A stretch of DNA of 64,000 nucleotides from Methylobacterium bullatum (GTDB lineage Bacteria > Pseudomonadota > Alphaproteobacteria > Rhizobiales > Beijerinckiaceae), in contig LR743504.1 of assembly GCA_902712845.1 (NCBI GenBank), positions 3,384,001 to 3,448,000 of the forward strand, given 5' to 3'. Numbering within the stretch: the stretch's first letter is position 1; each line of letters begins with the position of its first letter. The position numbers were made by a program, and so were the translations under genes. The notes under the pieces are model-generated. The model did not search any database. It was not told where the DNA came from and saw only the letters and a list, made by a program, of their open reading frames with translations. Positions 17,975 to 26,263 of the stretch are shown here, in pieces.

Positions 17975-19633
17975 ATGACCGACACCCTCCTCCCGGCGGA
18001 CTCCGACGGCGACGACCGGTCGGCGCAGACCTTCCCCCGCCTCGGAGCGGAGATGGAGAGCCGGGTGGCCGGCTACGGCAGGGAGGAGACCCTGCCGGCG
18101 GGTACCCTCATCTTGGCCAGGGGCCAGCGGCGGGTGGATTTCTTCCTCGTCCTCGCCGGCCGGATCGAGATGTTCGAGACCGACCACGAGGGGGCCACCC
18201 GGGTCATCGTCGTGCACACGGAGGGGCAGTTCACGGGCGAGCTCGACCTGTTCAACGACCGGGAGATCCTGGTCTCCGGCCGCACCGTGGTGGAGACGCG
18301 GGTGGTGCGGATCGACCGCGTCGCCTTTCGCCGCCTGGTCACCGCCGAACCGGATATCGGCGAGATCATCATGCGGGCCTTCATCCTGCGCCGGGTCGGC
18401 CTGATCCGCCACGGGCGGGGCGGCGTCGTCCTAATCGGCCCCGGTCACCAGCGGGAGACCCTCCGCCTGGAGCGCTTCCTCGTCCGGAACGCCTACCCGC
18501 ACCGCATCCTCGATACAGCGAGCGACCCCGACGCCCGCAACGCCCTCGACGGGTTCGGCCTGACCGAGGCCGACCTGCCGGTGGTGATCGCGCCGGGCGC
18601 GGCGGTGATGCGCAATCCCACCAACGCGGCCCTGGCGGACACTCTCGGGCTGACGGAGGCGATCGATCCCGGCCGCGTTTATGACGTCGCGGTGATCGGC
18701 GCCGGACCGGCCGGCCTCGCCGCCGCCGTCTATGCCGCCTCGGAGGGGCTCGACACCATCGTCGTCGAAGGGCTCGCTCCCGGCGGCCAGGCCGGCACCT
18801 CCTCGAAGATCGAGAACTATCTCGGCTTTCCGACAGGGATCTCCGGTCAGGCCCTGGCCGGCCGCGCGCAGGTCCAGGCCCAGAAGTTCGGGGCGCGGCT
18901 CGCGATCTCCCGCATGGCGACGGGGCTCGATTGCGGCGGGTCGCCCTTCCGCGTGATCCTCGATGACGGCACCGCCGTCCCGGCGCGCGCCGTCATCGCC
19001 GCCACCGGCGCTCGCTATCGGCGCCTGGACCTGCCGCGCTACGCGCATTTCGAGGGGCAGGGCATCCATTACGCCGCCACCGCCATGGAAGCGCAGCTCT
19101 GCGCCGGCGAGGCGGTGATCGTGGTCGGCGGCGGCAACTCGGCCGGCCAGGCCGCGATGTTCCTGTCGCGCACGGTGGCGCATGTGCACCTCCTCGTGCG
19201 GGCCGACGGCCTCGCCGCGACGATGTCCGACTACCTCGTGCAGCGGATCGCGTCGTCGCCGCGCATCACCCTGCATACGCAGACCGAGATCACCGCGCTC
19301 GTCGGCGACGACACCCTGACATCGGTGACCTGGACCGACCGGGCGAGCGGAGTCAGCGAGACGACGGTCATCGGCAACGTCTTCGTCATGATCGGCGCCG
19401 TGCCGAATACCGGATGGCTCGCCGACTGCCTCGCCCTTGATCCGAAGGGGTTCGTCCCGACCGGCCTGCGGAGAGACGGCACGCCCGCCCTGTCGCCCTA
19501 CGCCACGGTGGTCCCCGGTCTCTATGCCGTGGGCGACGTGCGCGCGGGCTCGGTGAAGCGGGTCGCCTCCGGGGTGGGGGAGGGGTCGGTGGTGGTGCAG
19601 GCCGTCCACGGCTTCCTGCATCCGGAACCGTGA
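17975..19633 (+). CDS. Cyclic-nucleotide-binding domain fused to a thioredoxin-reductase-like flavoprotein
   Basis: A 552-residue fusion. Residues about 25-145 form a CRP-type cyclic-nucleotide-binding domain (GELDLFNDREILVSGRTV), then a short thioredoxin-like linker (RNAYPHRILD..) and, from about 235, an FAD/NAD(P) module with the FAD loop VIGAGPAGLAAA (about 239-250), the NAD(P) loop VVGGGNSAGQA (about 383-393) and the C-terminal YAVGDVRAGSVKRV. The CxxC redox pair of thioredoxin reductase is missing; the equivalent region reads GIHYAATAMEAQLC. So it is unlikely to reduce thioredoxin in the standard way. Likely a cNMP-regulated flavin oxidoreductase; the electron acceptor is unknown. Confidence 0.9.
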   Translation: MTDTLLPADSDGDDRSAQTFPRLGAEMESRVAGYGREETLPAGTLILARGQRRVDFFLVLAGRIEMFETDHEGATRVIVVHTEGQFTGELDLFNDREILVSGRTVVETRVVRIDRVAFRRLVTAEPDIGEIIMRAFILRRVGLIRHGRGGVVLIGPGHQRETLRLERFLVRNAYPHRILDTASDPDARNALDGFGLTEADLPVVIAPGAAVMRNPTNAALADTLGLTEAIDPGRVYDVAVIGAGPAGLAAAVYAASEGLDTIVVEGLAPGGQAGTSSKIENYLGFPTGISGQALAGRAQVQAQKFGARLAISRMATGLDCGGSPFRVILDDGTAVPARAVIAATGARYRRLDLPRYAHFEGQGIHYAATAMEAQLCAGEAVIVVGGGNSAGQAAMFLSRTVAHVHLLVRADGLAATMSDYLVQRIASSPRITLHTQTEITALVGDDTLTSVTWTDRASGVSETTVIGNVFVMIGAVPNTGWLADCLALDPKGFVPTGLRRDGTPALSPYATVVPGLYAVGDVRAGSVKRVASGVGEGSVVVQAVHGFLHPEP

Positions 19634-19669
19634 GCCGACCCCGTCGCCGCCGGCCGAAACGCGAGACGC

Positions 19670-19852
19670 TTACTGGAGACGCCGATCAATGCGTCGATGG
19701 GCGTAGCGGCGATCGAGCTTGGCGACGATGGGCGCCGACGCCATCCAGGAGGACACGACCGGCCCCGCCGGAGGCGTGGAGGATCGCGCGAAGGGCATCG
19801 TCGACACCAGCGCCAGAATGACCGCGAGAGACGGTCTGATGAGAAGGTTCAT
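19670..19852 (-). CDS. Small secreted basic protein
   Basis: A 60-residue protein read from the ATG at 19852, which has the ribosome site GGGAGAG 5 bp upstream. A signal peptide (LLIRPSLAVILALVSTMPFA) is followed by a short mature part ending in a basic tail (DRRYAHRRIDRRLQ). It follows the other small secreted gene on the same strand by about 50 bp, so they are probably one transcript. No family is recognised. Confidence 0.5.
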   Translation of the reverse strand: MNLLIRPSLAVILALVSTMPFARSSTPPAGPVVSSWMASAPIVAKLDRRYAHRRIDRRLQ

Positions 19853-19901
19853 GGCCGCTCTCCCGGGTGCGAGGACCGCGTTGGCGCGATGGGTCGGAGG
19901 A

Positions 19902-20147
19902 TCAGTCGGCGGGACCGCCCGAGGTGGTGCCGAAGTTCGGAACCGCGTGGTTGGTCTCGTCGGCGTTGCCGCCCTTGGCCGAACTGTCGATGGTCCGGGA
20001 CGCCTGCGGCTCTCCGAAGGATCGCGGGGCGCTCTCCAGGTCGACCCGCTCGACATTCGCATGCGACGGACGATGCTCCGGCATCGCCAGGGCAGGGGCC
20101 ATCAGGCCAAGCTGAAGAAGAGCGATGGAAGAGAGATGCTTGATCAT
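19902..20147 (-). CDS. Small secreted hydrophilic protein
   Basis: An 81-residue protein with a clear signal peptide (IALLQLGLMAPALA, cleavage near residue 21) and a polar, probably disordered mature part (EHRPSHANVERVDL, DSSAKGGNADETNH). No domain is recognised. It is the first of two small secreted genes on this strand between the reductase fusion and a FixJ-type regulator. Similar small secreted proteins are frequent in Methylobacterium (general knowledge); the role is unknown. Confidence 0.6.
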   Translation of the reverse strand: MIKHLSSIALLQLGLMAPALAMPEHRPSHANVERVDLESAPRSFGEPQASRTIDSSAKGGNADETNHAVPNFGTTSGGPAD

Positions 20148-20330
20148 GGTGCGTCTCCGGATATCGGACTGGTTTCAAGGACAGAACGGAGCCGCTCGAA
20201 ATCTCTGCTGCAGCCCTGAGTTCATGTCCGGATCTTAGTCCGTGGGAGGATCCTGAATATTATACGGCGGATCACCGGATCGATGCCTTGGTTATGCCTC
20301 CTCATACGAAGGTTTCGGCTGCCCCCTCTC

Positions 20331-20954
20331 TCAACGCTGGCGGGTCGCGGCGACGCCGAGTTGATCCGCCATGCGGACGAGGTCGGCGAGGGATCGCGCC
20401 TGCATCTTCTCCATGACGCGCCGCTTGTGGACCTTGGCGGTGATCTCCGTGATGCCGAGTTCGGCGGCGATCTGCTTGTTCATCAACCCGCCGATGGCGC
20501 AGCGCATCACGTCGCGCTCGCGGGGCGTCAGGGTGGCGAGCCTGGCCGAGAGGTCGTCCCGGGCACGACGGTCGGCGAGCGCGACGGCATCGGCGGCCAG
20601 GGCCTTGCGGATGGCGGCGAGCAGCACCTCGGCGATGAAGGGCTTGGTGAGGAACTCGACGGCCCCGCCCCGCATGGCGCGGACGGACATGGGAATCGTG
20701 CCGTAGCCCGTCAGGAAGATGATCGGGACCGTGTTGCCGTCCGCGCGCAACGATTCCTGGACGGCCAGCCCGCTCTGTTCGGCGAGGCGGACGTCGAGAA
20801 GGACGCATTCGGGGGATCGGCGCCGGAGGGACTGCGCCAGCCCTCCGGGATCTCCGTGCCCGATCGCCGCCAATCCATCGGACAGGCAGAGGCTCACCAG
20901 CGCGTCGCGCAGCACCGGATCATCGTCGACGATATGAACGGTCGCTTCGGGCAT
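20331..20954 (-). CDS. FixJ-type response regulator
   Basis: A 207-residue regulator starting at the ATG 20954 (MPEATVHIVDDDP); a longer in-frame extension upstream is not conserved in style. Receiver domain: D10-D12, phospho-acceptor D54 (CVLLDVRLAEQSG, lacking the usual P-G after the acceptor), T83 in FLTGYGTIPM, K104 in FLTKPF. The C-terminal LuxR-type HTH has LTPRERDVMRCAIGGLMNKQ. No kinase is adjacent; it may respond to a distant kinase. It is similar to the regulator at 14633-15304. Confidence 0.88.
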   Translation of the reverse strand: MPEATVHIVDDDPVLRDALVSLCLSDGLAAIGHGDPGGLAQSLRRRSPECVLLDVRLAEQSGLAVQESLRADGNTVPIIFLTGYGTIPMSVRAMRGGAVEFLTKPFIAEVLLAAIRKALAADAVALADRRARDDLSARLATLTPRERDVMRCAIGGLMNKQIAAELGITEITAKVHKRRVMEKMQARSLADLVRMADQLGVAATRQR

Positions 20955-21243
20955 GGTTCTCGATGCGCACCTCGCCGATGCGAATACCTTCACCTGATAC
21001 ACGATTTGGGTCGCATGGCGATTGCAAGCTTGACGATTGCCTCGCCTCGACATGAGCGTCGGCGTCTTCCGGCCGCCCATACCCGACGCTCCGCATCGGG
21101 CGGGGACTCGGCCCGGCCGCCGCGAAAAGACCCGCGGCTTCCGCTCGCCCGCCCGGCTCGACCGCGATGGCGGGCAGAGCCCGTCTGGTATCCGATACAC
21201 CTGTATAATAGCCGCCTTCGCGCATGGCTTGCACGGTGCCGGC

Positions 21244-22140
21244 ATGGATCTTCACCGGCACGGCGCGCACAAGTTCCCGAAAGCCGGTCTCTTCGCCTCG
21301 TCGGCGGGGCGGCATTGGAGGGGCGTCGCCGCGGAAGTCCGGTCCCACCCGGCGGGCGACCTGCCCGCCATCGTCCCGGCCCAGATGGAGATCACCCTGG
21401 CGATCCGGCGCAGCCCGGATGCGTATGTCAGCCGCAAGGGGGCCGGGATCCGGCAGCGGACGCCGGTGGAGGCGGGGACGATCTGGCTCTGTCCCGTCGG
21501 GGTCGGCGAGGACGACATTCACATCTCCGCGCCGCTCGACGAGATCCTCCACATCTATCTGCCGGCGGAGCGCTTCGAGACTCTCGCGGAGTTGTACGGC
21601 GATGCGCGCATCCGTGCCGATACGGTGCGCTATCTCGCCGGCGTCGAGGATCCGTTGCTCGCCCAGATCGGGCTCTCGATCCACCAGGAGCTGGTTCGGG
21701 AAAGCTCGGCGGGCCGCATGATGGTCGAGGCCGCCGCCCTCGCCCTGACGGCGCGGGTCGCGCAGGCCTACGGTCACGACCGACCGGATACGCGCGAGCG
21801 CCCCGCCACGCAGACCGCCGGCCCGGACCGGATCGACCGTGCCGTCGCGTTCATCCGCGACAATCTCGAGCGGGATCTCTCCGTGGCCGAGATCGCCGCC
21901 GTGGCGTGCCTCAGCCCCTTCCACTTCAGCCGCATGTTCAAACGCGTCACGGGTAAGACGCCCTATGCTTTCGTCAGCGAGGAAAGACTCGCTCGCGCAC
22001 GGCGGTTGCTGAACGACAGCAAGATCCCGCTGGTCGACATCGCCTTGTCGTCCGGTTTTTCGAGCCAGGGCGCGTTCAACACGGCCTTCAAGCGCGTCGT
22101 CGGCAAGACGCCCGGCGAGTACCGGCAGCATGCCTCATGA
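21244..22140 (+). CDS. AraC-family transcriptional regulator
   Basis: About 298 residues from the ATG at 21244. The N-terminal part (about 20-130) looks like a cupin-type sensory domain (IWLCPVGVGEDDIHISAPLDEILHIYLPAERF). The C-terminal 100 residues hold the two AraC HTH motifs: DLSVAEIAAVACLSPFHFSR and the second with VDIALSSGFSSQGAFNTAFK, ending in the standard KTPGEYR. The ligand and targets are unknown. A second AraC gene follows about 110 bp downstream in the same direction, and the FixJ-type regulator is divergent from it. Confidence 0.85.
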   Translation: MDLHRHGAHKFPKAGLFASSAGRHWRGVAAEVRSHPAGDLPAIVPAQMEITLAIRRSPDAYVSRKGAGIRQRTPVEAGTIWLCPVGVGEDDIHISAPLDEILHIYLPAERFETLAELYGDARIRADTVRYLAGVEDPLLAQIGLSIHQELVRESSAGRMMVEAAALALTARVAQAYGHDRPDTRERPATQTAGPDRIDRAVAFIRDNLERDLSVAEIAAVACLSPFHFSRMFKRVTGKTPYAFVSEERLARARRLLNDSKIPLVDIALSSGFSSQGAFNTAFKRVVGKTPGEYRQHAS

Positions 22141-22249
22141 ATGCCGGTCCCGTGAACAGCACGATCTGGATACGCCACCGCAGCCTCGCGAAAGACGGGC
22201 TCTAGCTTGGCCGTTTAGCCTCTCGCCATCGTACAATGGGGAGACAGAC

Positions 22250-23233
22250 ATGCTTCGAACGCTTGTCCACGAAGGGGATGCGCCGAGTGCCGTGCCGCCG
22301 GCCTCTCTCCGACCCACCCCGACGCGCGACCTCGGGTTCGGCGGCATGTCGCATGACCCCGTCCGCCAGGCGAGAATCCGGCCCGACGATTGGTCGGACG
22401 GCGCCATCGTCCTCGGCTGGCGAGACGGCATGGCCGGTAGCCTCCGGGTCGACCGGCACGATGCGCTCATCCTCCAGGTCCGGCTCGGCGAGACGGACGG
22501 GCGACCCCCGTACCGGGAGGTTGTCGAGGGGGGTCAGTCCCCGATGCTCCTGCGCGCGAGGGAGGCGATCCTCCATGATCTGCGCCAAACCCGCATCTTG
22601 CGAACACCGAAGCAAACTCTCCTGATCGGGCTCGACAGTCGACGTCTGAAGCAGGTGGCCGAGGATCTGGGCATCCTCGACGCCGATCCCCTCGAAGAAC
22701 TCGTGCCGGCCTATGGCGCGGTCCTGGCGGATTCCGCCCTGCACAACCTCGCCGTCAGTGTCGGGGAAACGCTGGGGCGGCAGGATCGCTGGGCCGACGT
22801 CATCCGCCGCCAGTTGACCCGCGCCGTCGCGGCTCATCTGCTCGGCACCTATACGTCGCTCCAGCCGGCGCCCGAGACGGTTCGCGGCGGCCTGGCTCCC
22901 TGGCAGCTCCGTCGCGCCCAGGAGCATATCCGCTCCGATCTCGCCCGGCCGATCGACCTCCAGACGGTCTCGGAAGCCTGCGGGCTCTCCATCAGCCATT
23001 TCGCGCGCGCCTTTCGCCAATCCACCGGCATCGCCCCCCATTCGTGGCTGACGCGGGAGCGCATCGCCCAGGCCAAGACCATGATGCGGAGGGGAGATCG
23101 GACGCTCGCCGACATCGCGCTCGCCTGCGGCTTCGCCGATCAAAGCCACTTCACCCGCGCCTTCGCCAAGGATCAGGGCACCACCCCGGGACGCTGGCGT
23201 CGTCTGGTGGAGCCGGACTCGCGACACGCCTAG
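22250..23233 (+). CDS. AraC-family transcriptional regulator
   Basis: 327 residues from the ATG at 22250, which follows GGGGAGAC as ribosome site. The N-terminal sensory half is unlike that of the preceding AraC gene. The C-terminal DNA-binding half has LQTVSEACGLSISHFARAFR and LADIALACGFADQSHFTRAF, then GTTPGRWRR, the canonical AraC signature. Many regulators of this type control genes for aromatic or antibiotic-like compounds, but nothing nearby identifies the target. Downstream is about 750 bp without genes. Confidence 0.85.
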   Translation: MLRTLVHEGDAPSAVPPASLRPTPTRDLGFGGMSHDPVRQARIRPDDWSDGAIVLGWRDGMAGSLRVDRHDALILQVRLGETDGRPPYREVVEGGQSPMLLRAREAILHDLRQTRILRTPKQTLLIGLDSRRLKQVAEDLGILDADPLEELVPAYGAVLADSALHNLAVSVGETLGRQDRWADVIRRQLTRAVAAHLLGTYTSLQPAPETVRGGLAPWQLRRAQEHIRSDLARPIDLQTVSEACGLSISHFARAFRQSTGIAPHSWLTRERIAQAKTMMRRGDRTLADIALACGFADQSHFTRAFAKDQGTTPGRWRRLVEPDSRHA

Positions 23234-23486
23234 CGCGCGCTCCGCCGAAGCGGGGGTCGGGCGCAGCTCTAAAGTGATCGTGGAGAGGCGGTGCCCCAGC
23301 GGGGAGGGAGGGGGCCGGGCAGGGCCGGATGGCGACAGCCGACCCATCACCCGAGCTCGCGCGGCACCTCGGTCGTACCAACCCGGACATCACGTTCCGC
23401 GCTCACGGCCGGTTCTCGCCCACGCACCTTGCGGAGAGCCGCCTAACCGCCGACCTTTTCTCCACCGAAATCCGTGGCCTCATGTA

Positions 23487-23598
23487 CCAAGTCTGACTGG
23501 CCCTGCTCCATAGGTTAGGACCAGTAAGGTCCGGCGGACGACGGCCGCCGCGCAGTCGTGCGGCCAGATCTCGATGAGTCAAACTCATCGAGATCTGG
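23487..23598. repeat. 112-bp TA-flanked MITE-like repeat, copy 2
   Basis: Same length and layout as the copy at 13935-14046, flanked by TA (23485-23486 and 23599-23600). The left hairpin is degraded relative to copy 1 (CTGACTGGCCCTGCTCC against TTAGGACCAGTAAGG), while the right-hand 15-bp stem (23565-23579 with 23583-23597) is still perfect, with compensating changes in both arms. That covariation suggests that the hairpin matters. Confidence 0.72.
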
Positions 23599-23711
23599 TA
23601 TCAGGTTCAGCGACCCTGAACCCGGACCATTGATTGATGGGGCTTTCGGGGTGTTCAGTAGGAGGAATGATGGTGGAGCACGCATCCTGTCCAAACCGGT
23701 CTCTGGCGCCG

Positions 23712-23860
23712 TTTCCCTGCTAACAGGGAAAACAACAGGGAAAACCGAGGGATGCAGCTGCCGGGGTCGATTGTGACCAGCAATATAGCAGCAGATACAA
23801 TGATTTAGGGGGAAATTCCCTGTGCGGCGGAACAGGGAATTAGTCTCCGCCGAACAGGGA
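23712..23860. repeat. Cluster of ACAGGGAA boxes with two hairpins
   Basis: The box ACAGGGA(A) occurs at 23723, 23735, 23832 and 23854 and in inverted orientation at 23712-23719 and 23814-23823. Two hairpins result: TTTCCCTG/CAGGGAAA (loop CTAA) and a perfect 10-bp AATTCCCTGT/ACAGGGAATT with an 8-base spacer. The cluster lies in a gene-free stretch next to phage-like genes, and could be an integration or partition-site remnant or protein-binding array; no function can be assigned. Confidence 0.4.
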
Positions 23861-23921
23861 CGCTTCTGGTCGAAACAGGCAAGCCGATTGGTGTGAGCAG
23901 GGATCGTCCGAGTTCGAATGC

Positions 23922-23952
23922 AAAAAAGCCGGAGAGCCGTGAGGCTCTCCGG
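23922..23952 (-). terminator. Rho-independent terminator of the methylase/DUF5681 operon
   Basis: Read on the minus strand, the 10-bp stem CCGGAGAGCC, loop TCAC and GGCTCTCCGG is followed by a run of six T. It lies about 35 bp behind the stop of the DUF5681 gene and is a textbook intrinsic terminator. Confidence 0.9.
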
Positions 23953-23985
23953 CTGCCTAAGGTTTGAGGCATCAGGGGAGGGGGC

Positions 23986-24453
23986 TCAGGTCTCCCCGAG
24001 CTTCAAACGCATATCGCCAGCATCGACGAACCGGACTTCAATGCCAGGGTGGAGCTTCGGACGGTCGTCCAGGACCTCCAGCCATTCTTCGTGAGACATG
24101 CCGTCGGGCTCCGTCTTCGGCGCCAGGGCCTTGATGGTATCGAAGAGGAGCTTGGCGGCCCTCATATCTCCCTGCAGTGCCTTTCGGGTGAGCTGCTGGG
24201 CGAGCGCCTCGATCTGAGTTGTTTGGATTGTGCGGCCATCCTTGGTGATGGCAATCGGCTCACGCCCGGCCTGGGTGAGCGCGTCAAGAAGATCGCGGCG
24301 GCCGAGCGGGGCCGAGTAGCCTCGGGGCCGGCCGCGGGGATTGCCGGACTGACCCTTGCGGAAGCGATGGTCGGCCGGCGGCTTGCCATATCCGACCTCG
24401 TACCCGGTGGGCCGCTTAGGATTGCTCATCGTGCTGCTCGTGTTCCCAGCCAT
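23986..24453 (-). CDS. DUF5681 domain protein (phage/mobile-element associated)
   Basis: A 155-residue protein with the DUF5681 signature near its N-terminus: GYGKPPADHRFRKGQSGNPRGRP, seen here in two parts (about residues 20-43), followed by helical sequence (LAQQLTRKALQGDMRAAKLL). The family is found in prophage and mobile regions of alphaproteobacteria, often next to DNA methylases or terminase genes; its biochemical role is unknown. The ATG overlaps the stop of the methylase gene by one base (TGATG), so the two are translated together. A GTG one codon earlier is the alternative start. Confidence 0.85.
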   Translation of the reverse strand: MAGNTSSTMSNPKRPTGYEVGYGKPPADHRFRKGQSGNPRGRPRGYSAPLGRRDLLDALTQAGREPIAITKDGRTIQTTQIEALAQQLTRKALQGDMRAAKLLFDTIKALAPKTEPDGMSHEEWLEVLDDRPKLHPGIEVRFVDAGDMRLKLGET

Positions 24454-25802
24454 CACGCGGCCTCCTCGAGCAGGGCAGGGGCCGTACGGGCCGATTGGAC
24501 CTCGTCCCAGGTCTCGTCCGTACCGTCGAGAATGGCGTCGCGGCCCGTGAAGGACTGCCAGCGCCGGATAGCCACATCGACATAGACCGGGTCGAGTTCC
24601 AGCACCCGTGCCTCGCGCCCGGTCTTCTCCGCAGCCAGCAAGGTCGTACCGCTGCCGGAGAACGGATCGAGGACGATCGCACCGCGGCGTGTCACGTCCT
24701 TGATCGCATCGACGACCAGGGCCACCGGCTTGACGGTGGGATGCAGCGCCAGATCACCCGCGCCCTTGAAGGTGTTGACCCCGGAATAGGTCCATACGTT
24801 CGAACGATTGCGGCCGTGCCGGCCAAGCTCGACATTGTTGGTGTGGCTGGCTGTGCCGACCTTGTAGAGCGCGATCAGCTCGTGCTGCGAGCGGTAGAGC
24901 GAGCCCTGCCCCGGATTGGTCTTGCTCCACACGATGAGGTTCTTCTGCTCGCCGTAGAGCGGGCGGGTCGCGGCATGCAACTCCGGCAGATGACGCCAAT
25001 CCATGCAGACGTAGTGCAGAGCCCCATCACGTGAGACCGAGACGGCATTGCCGAGGCTCTCGCTCAGGAAGGCAGTGAAGGCCTCCTCCGTCATCTCGCC
25101 CGAACCCATGACGAACTCGCGGTGCTGGACCCGGCCGCGGCCCATGACGTGGCCGTTGACGGGCACGTTGTAGGGCGGATCGGTGAAGACCATGTCGGCC
25201 TCTCGTCCACCCATGAGCCGCTCGACGTCGTCGCGGCTGCAGGCACTGCCGCACAAGATCCGGTGCGGGCCAAGCTGCCAGAGGTCGCCGAGCTGCGAGA
25301 TCGGTGCTTCGGGCTCATGCTGCTCGTCCTCGCGCGAGGCGAGGCGCTCCTCTTCGAGATCGCCGGTCAACAGGTCGAGCTCGGCGATCTCGAAGCCGGT
25401 GATGGAGAGATCCAGGCCGATCTCGGGCAGGTGGATGGCGAGTTCACCGAGCTCGAGGGCGAGCGTGGCTCGATCCCAACCGGCCAGGGTCGCGATCTTG
25501 TTGTCGGCGATCGCATAGGCGCGCTTCTGCGTGTCGCTCAGGTGATCGAGCCGGACGGTCGGGACGGTGGGCAGGCCGAGCTGCTTTGCTGCCAACAAGC
25601 GTCCGTGTCCGGCGAGCACGAGCCCGGTCTCGTCGACGACGAGCGGGACGGTGAAGCCGAACGCCCTGATGCTGTCGGCGATCTTGGCGATCTGCTTCTT
25701 CGAATGGGTACGAGCGTTGCGCGGGTTGGCTCTGAGGGAGGTCGGAGCTTGGTCGAGGATGGTCAACCCGGCCGTGGGAAAGGCCAGTGCGTTCGTCGTC
25801 AT
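24453..25802 (-). CDS. ParB-like nuclease domain fused to a beta-class DNA methyltransferase
   Basis: 449 residues from the ATG at 25802. Residues about 17-110 form a ParB/Srx-type N-terminal domain (LRANPRNARTHSKKQI, LVLAGHGRLLAAKQLG). The C-terminal part is an N6-adenine/N4-cytosine methyltransferase: motif IV is DPPY (208-211) and the AdoMet motif FSGSG (381-385) comes after it, the order of the beta class. This fusion is common in phages and mobile islands of alphaproteobacteria. No restriction endonuclease is adjacent, so it is an orphan modification enzyme, probably protecting or marking mobile DNA. It forms an operon with the DUF5681 gene. Confidence 0.9.
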   Translation of the reverse strand: MTTNALAFPTAGLTILDQAPTSLRANPRNARTHSKKQIAKIADSIRAFGFTVPLVVDETGLVLAGHGRLLAAKQLGLPTVPTVRLDHLSDTQKRAYAIADNKIATLAGWDRATLALELGELAIHLPEIGLDLSITGFEIAELDLLTGDLEEERLASREDEQHEPEAPISQLGDLWQLGPHRILCGSACSRDDVERLMGGREADMVFTDPPYNVPVNGHVMGRGRVQHREFVMGSGEMTEEAFTAFLSESLGNAVSVSRDGALHYVCMDWRHLPELHAATRPLYGEQKNLIVWSKTNPGQGSLYRSQHELIALYKVGTASHTNNVELGRHGRNRSNVWTYSGVNTFKGAGDLALHPTVKPVALVVDAIKDVTRRGAIVLDPFSGSGTTLLAAEKTGREARVLELDPVYVDVAIRRWQSFTGRDAILDGTDETWDEVQSARTAPALLEEAA

Positions 25803-26084
25803 GATGGGGATGTCCTTGGAAAAGCGCGCACGACGACGAGCCCGCGTGCCGGACGGCAGCAGGGTCAAAGTCGGCGCAGTGCTGTGAGAGAGGGGCCGCT
25901 CGGGCCCGTAGCTAGAAACGCCCCGGGGCGGGTGCCGCGGGGCGAGGGGAGATATGCGATCGCGCGGCGGGCCGGTCAGGCACGCCGTCAGAAAAGGATT
26001 ACGATTGCGGGTGGGTCCAAGCCGGTCCGCTGCGGACACAAAACTTCGACTTAGTGAAAATGCGCCGTTTACCCGTCGGGTGTC

Positions 26085-26175
26085 AAGCCCAGGCGGAGAT
26101 GACGGCGTGCAGAACGCGGTCGCTCTATGCCCGAACTGCCATCGGCAGGCGCACTTCGGCTTAATTTCAAACTGA
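26085..26175 (+). pseudogene. 3' remnant of an HNH endonuclease gene
   Basis: The last 30 codons before the TGA at 26173-26175 read SSPGGDDGVQNAVALCPN-CHRQAHFG, which is the end of the common HNH fold (D-x-x-x-N-x-x-x-L-C-x-x-C-H-x-x-x-H). The upstream part of the frame carries no HNH sequence, so only the tail survives. It is probably left over from phage or mobile DNA. Confidence 0.6.
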
Positions 26176-26184
26176 GACACTACC

Positions 26185-26199
26185 AAGTGCCCGGGTAGT
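26185..26199. mobile_element. Solo IS701-type right end
   Basis: AAGTGCCCGGGTAGT differs by one base from the right terminal repeat of the IS701 element at 27972-30449 (AAGTGCCCAGGTAGT, 30434-30448) and is followed one base later by CTAA, which fits the YTAR target of this family. No transposase accompanies it, so it is a relic end. Confidence 0.5.
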
Positions 26200-26263
26200 G
26201 CTAACGGCGCTTCCATCGACGACATCGTTCTCGGTAGTGCCGTTCAAACCCAGCGAGACCGAG

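Larger units (their letters stand above)
25803..26263. other. Gene-free stretch with HNH and IS701 remnants
   Basis: About 460 bp between the methylase start and the DUF2235 stop. It contains the probable leftward promoter of the methylase operon (not resolvable by eye), the 3' end of an HNH-endonuclease gene (26085-26175) and a copy of an IS701 terminal repeat (26185-26199), described separately. Confidence 0.5.
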
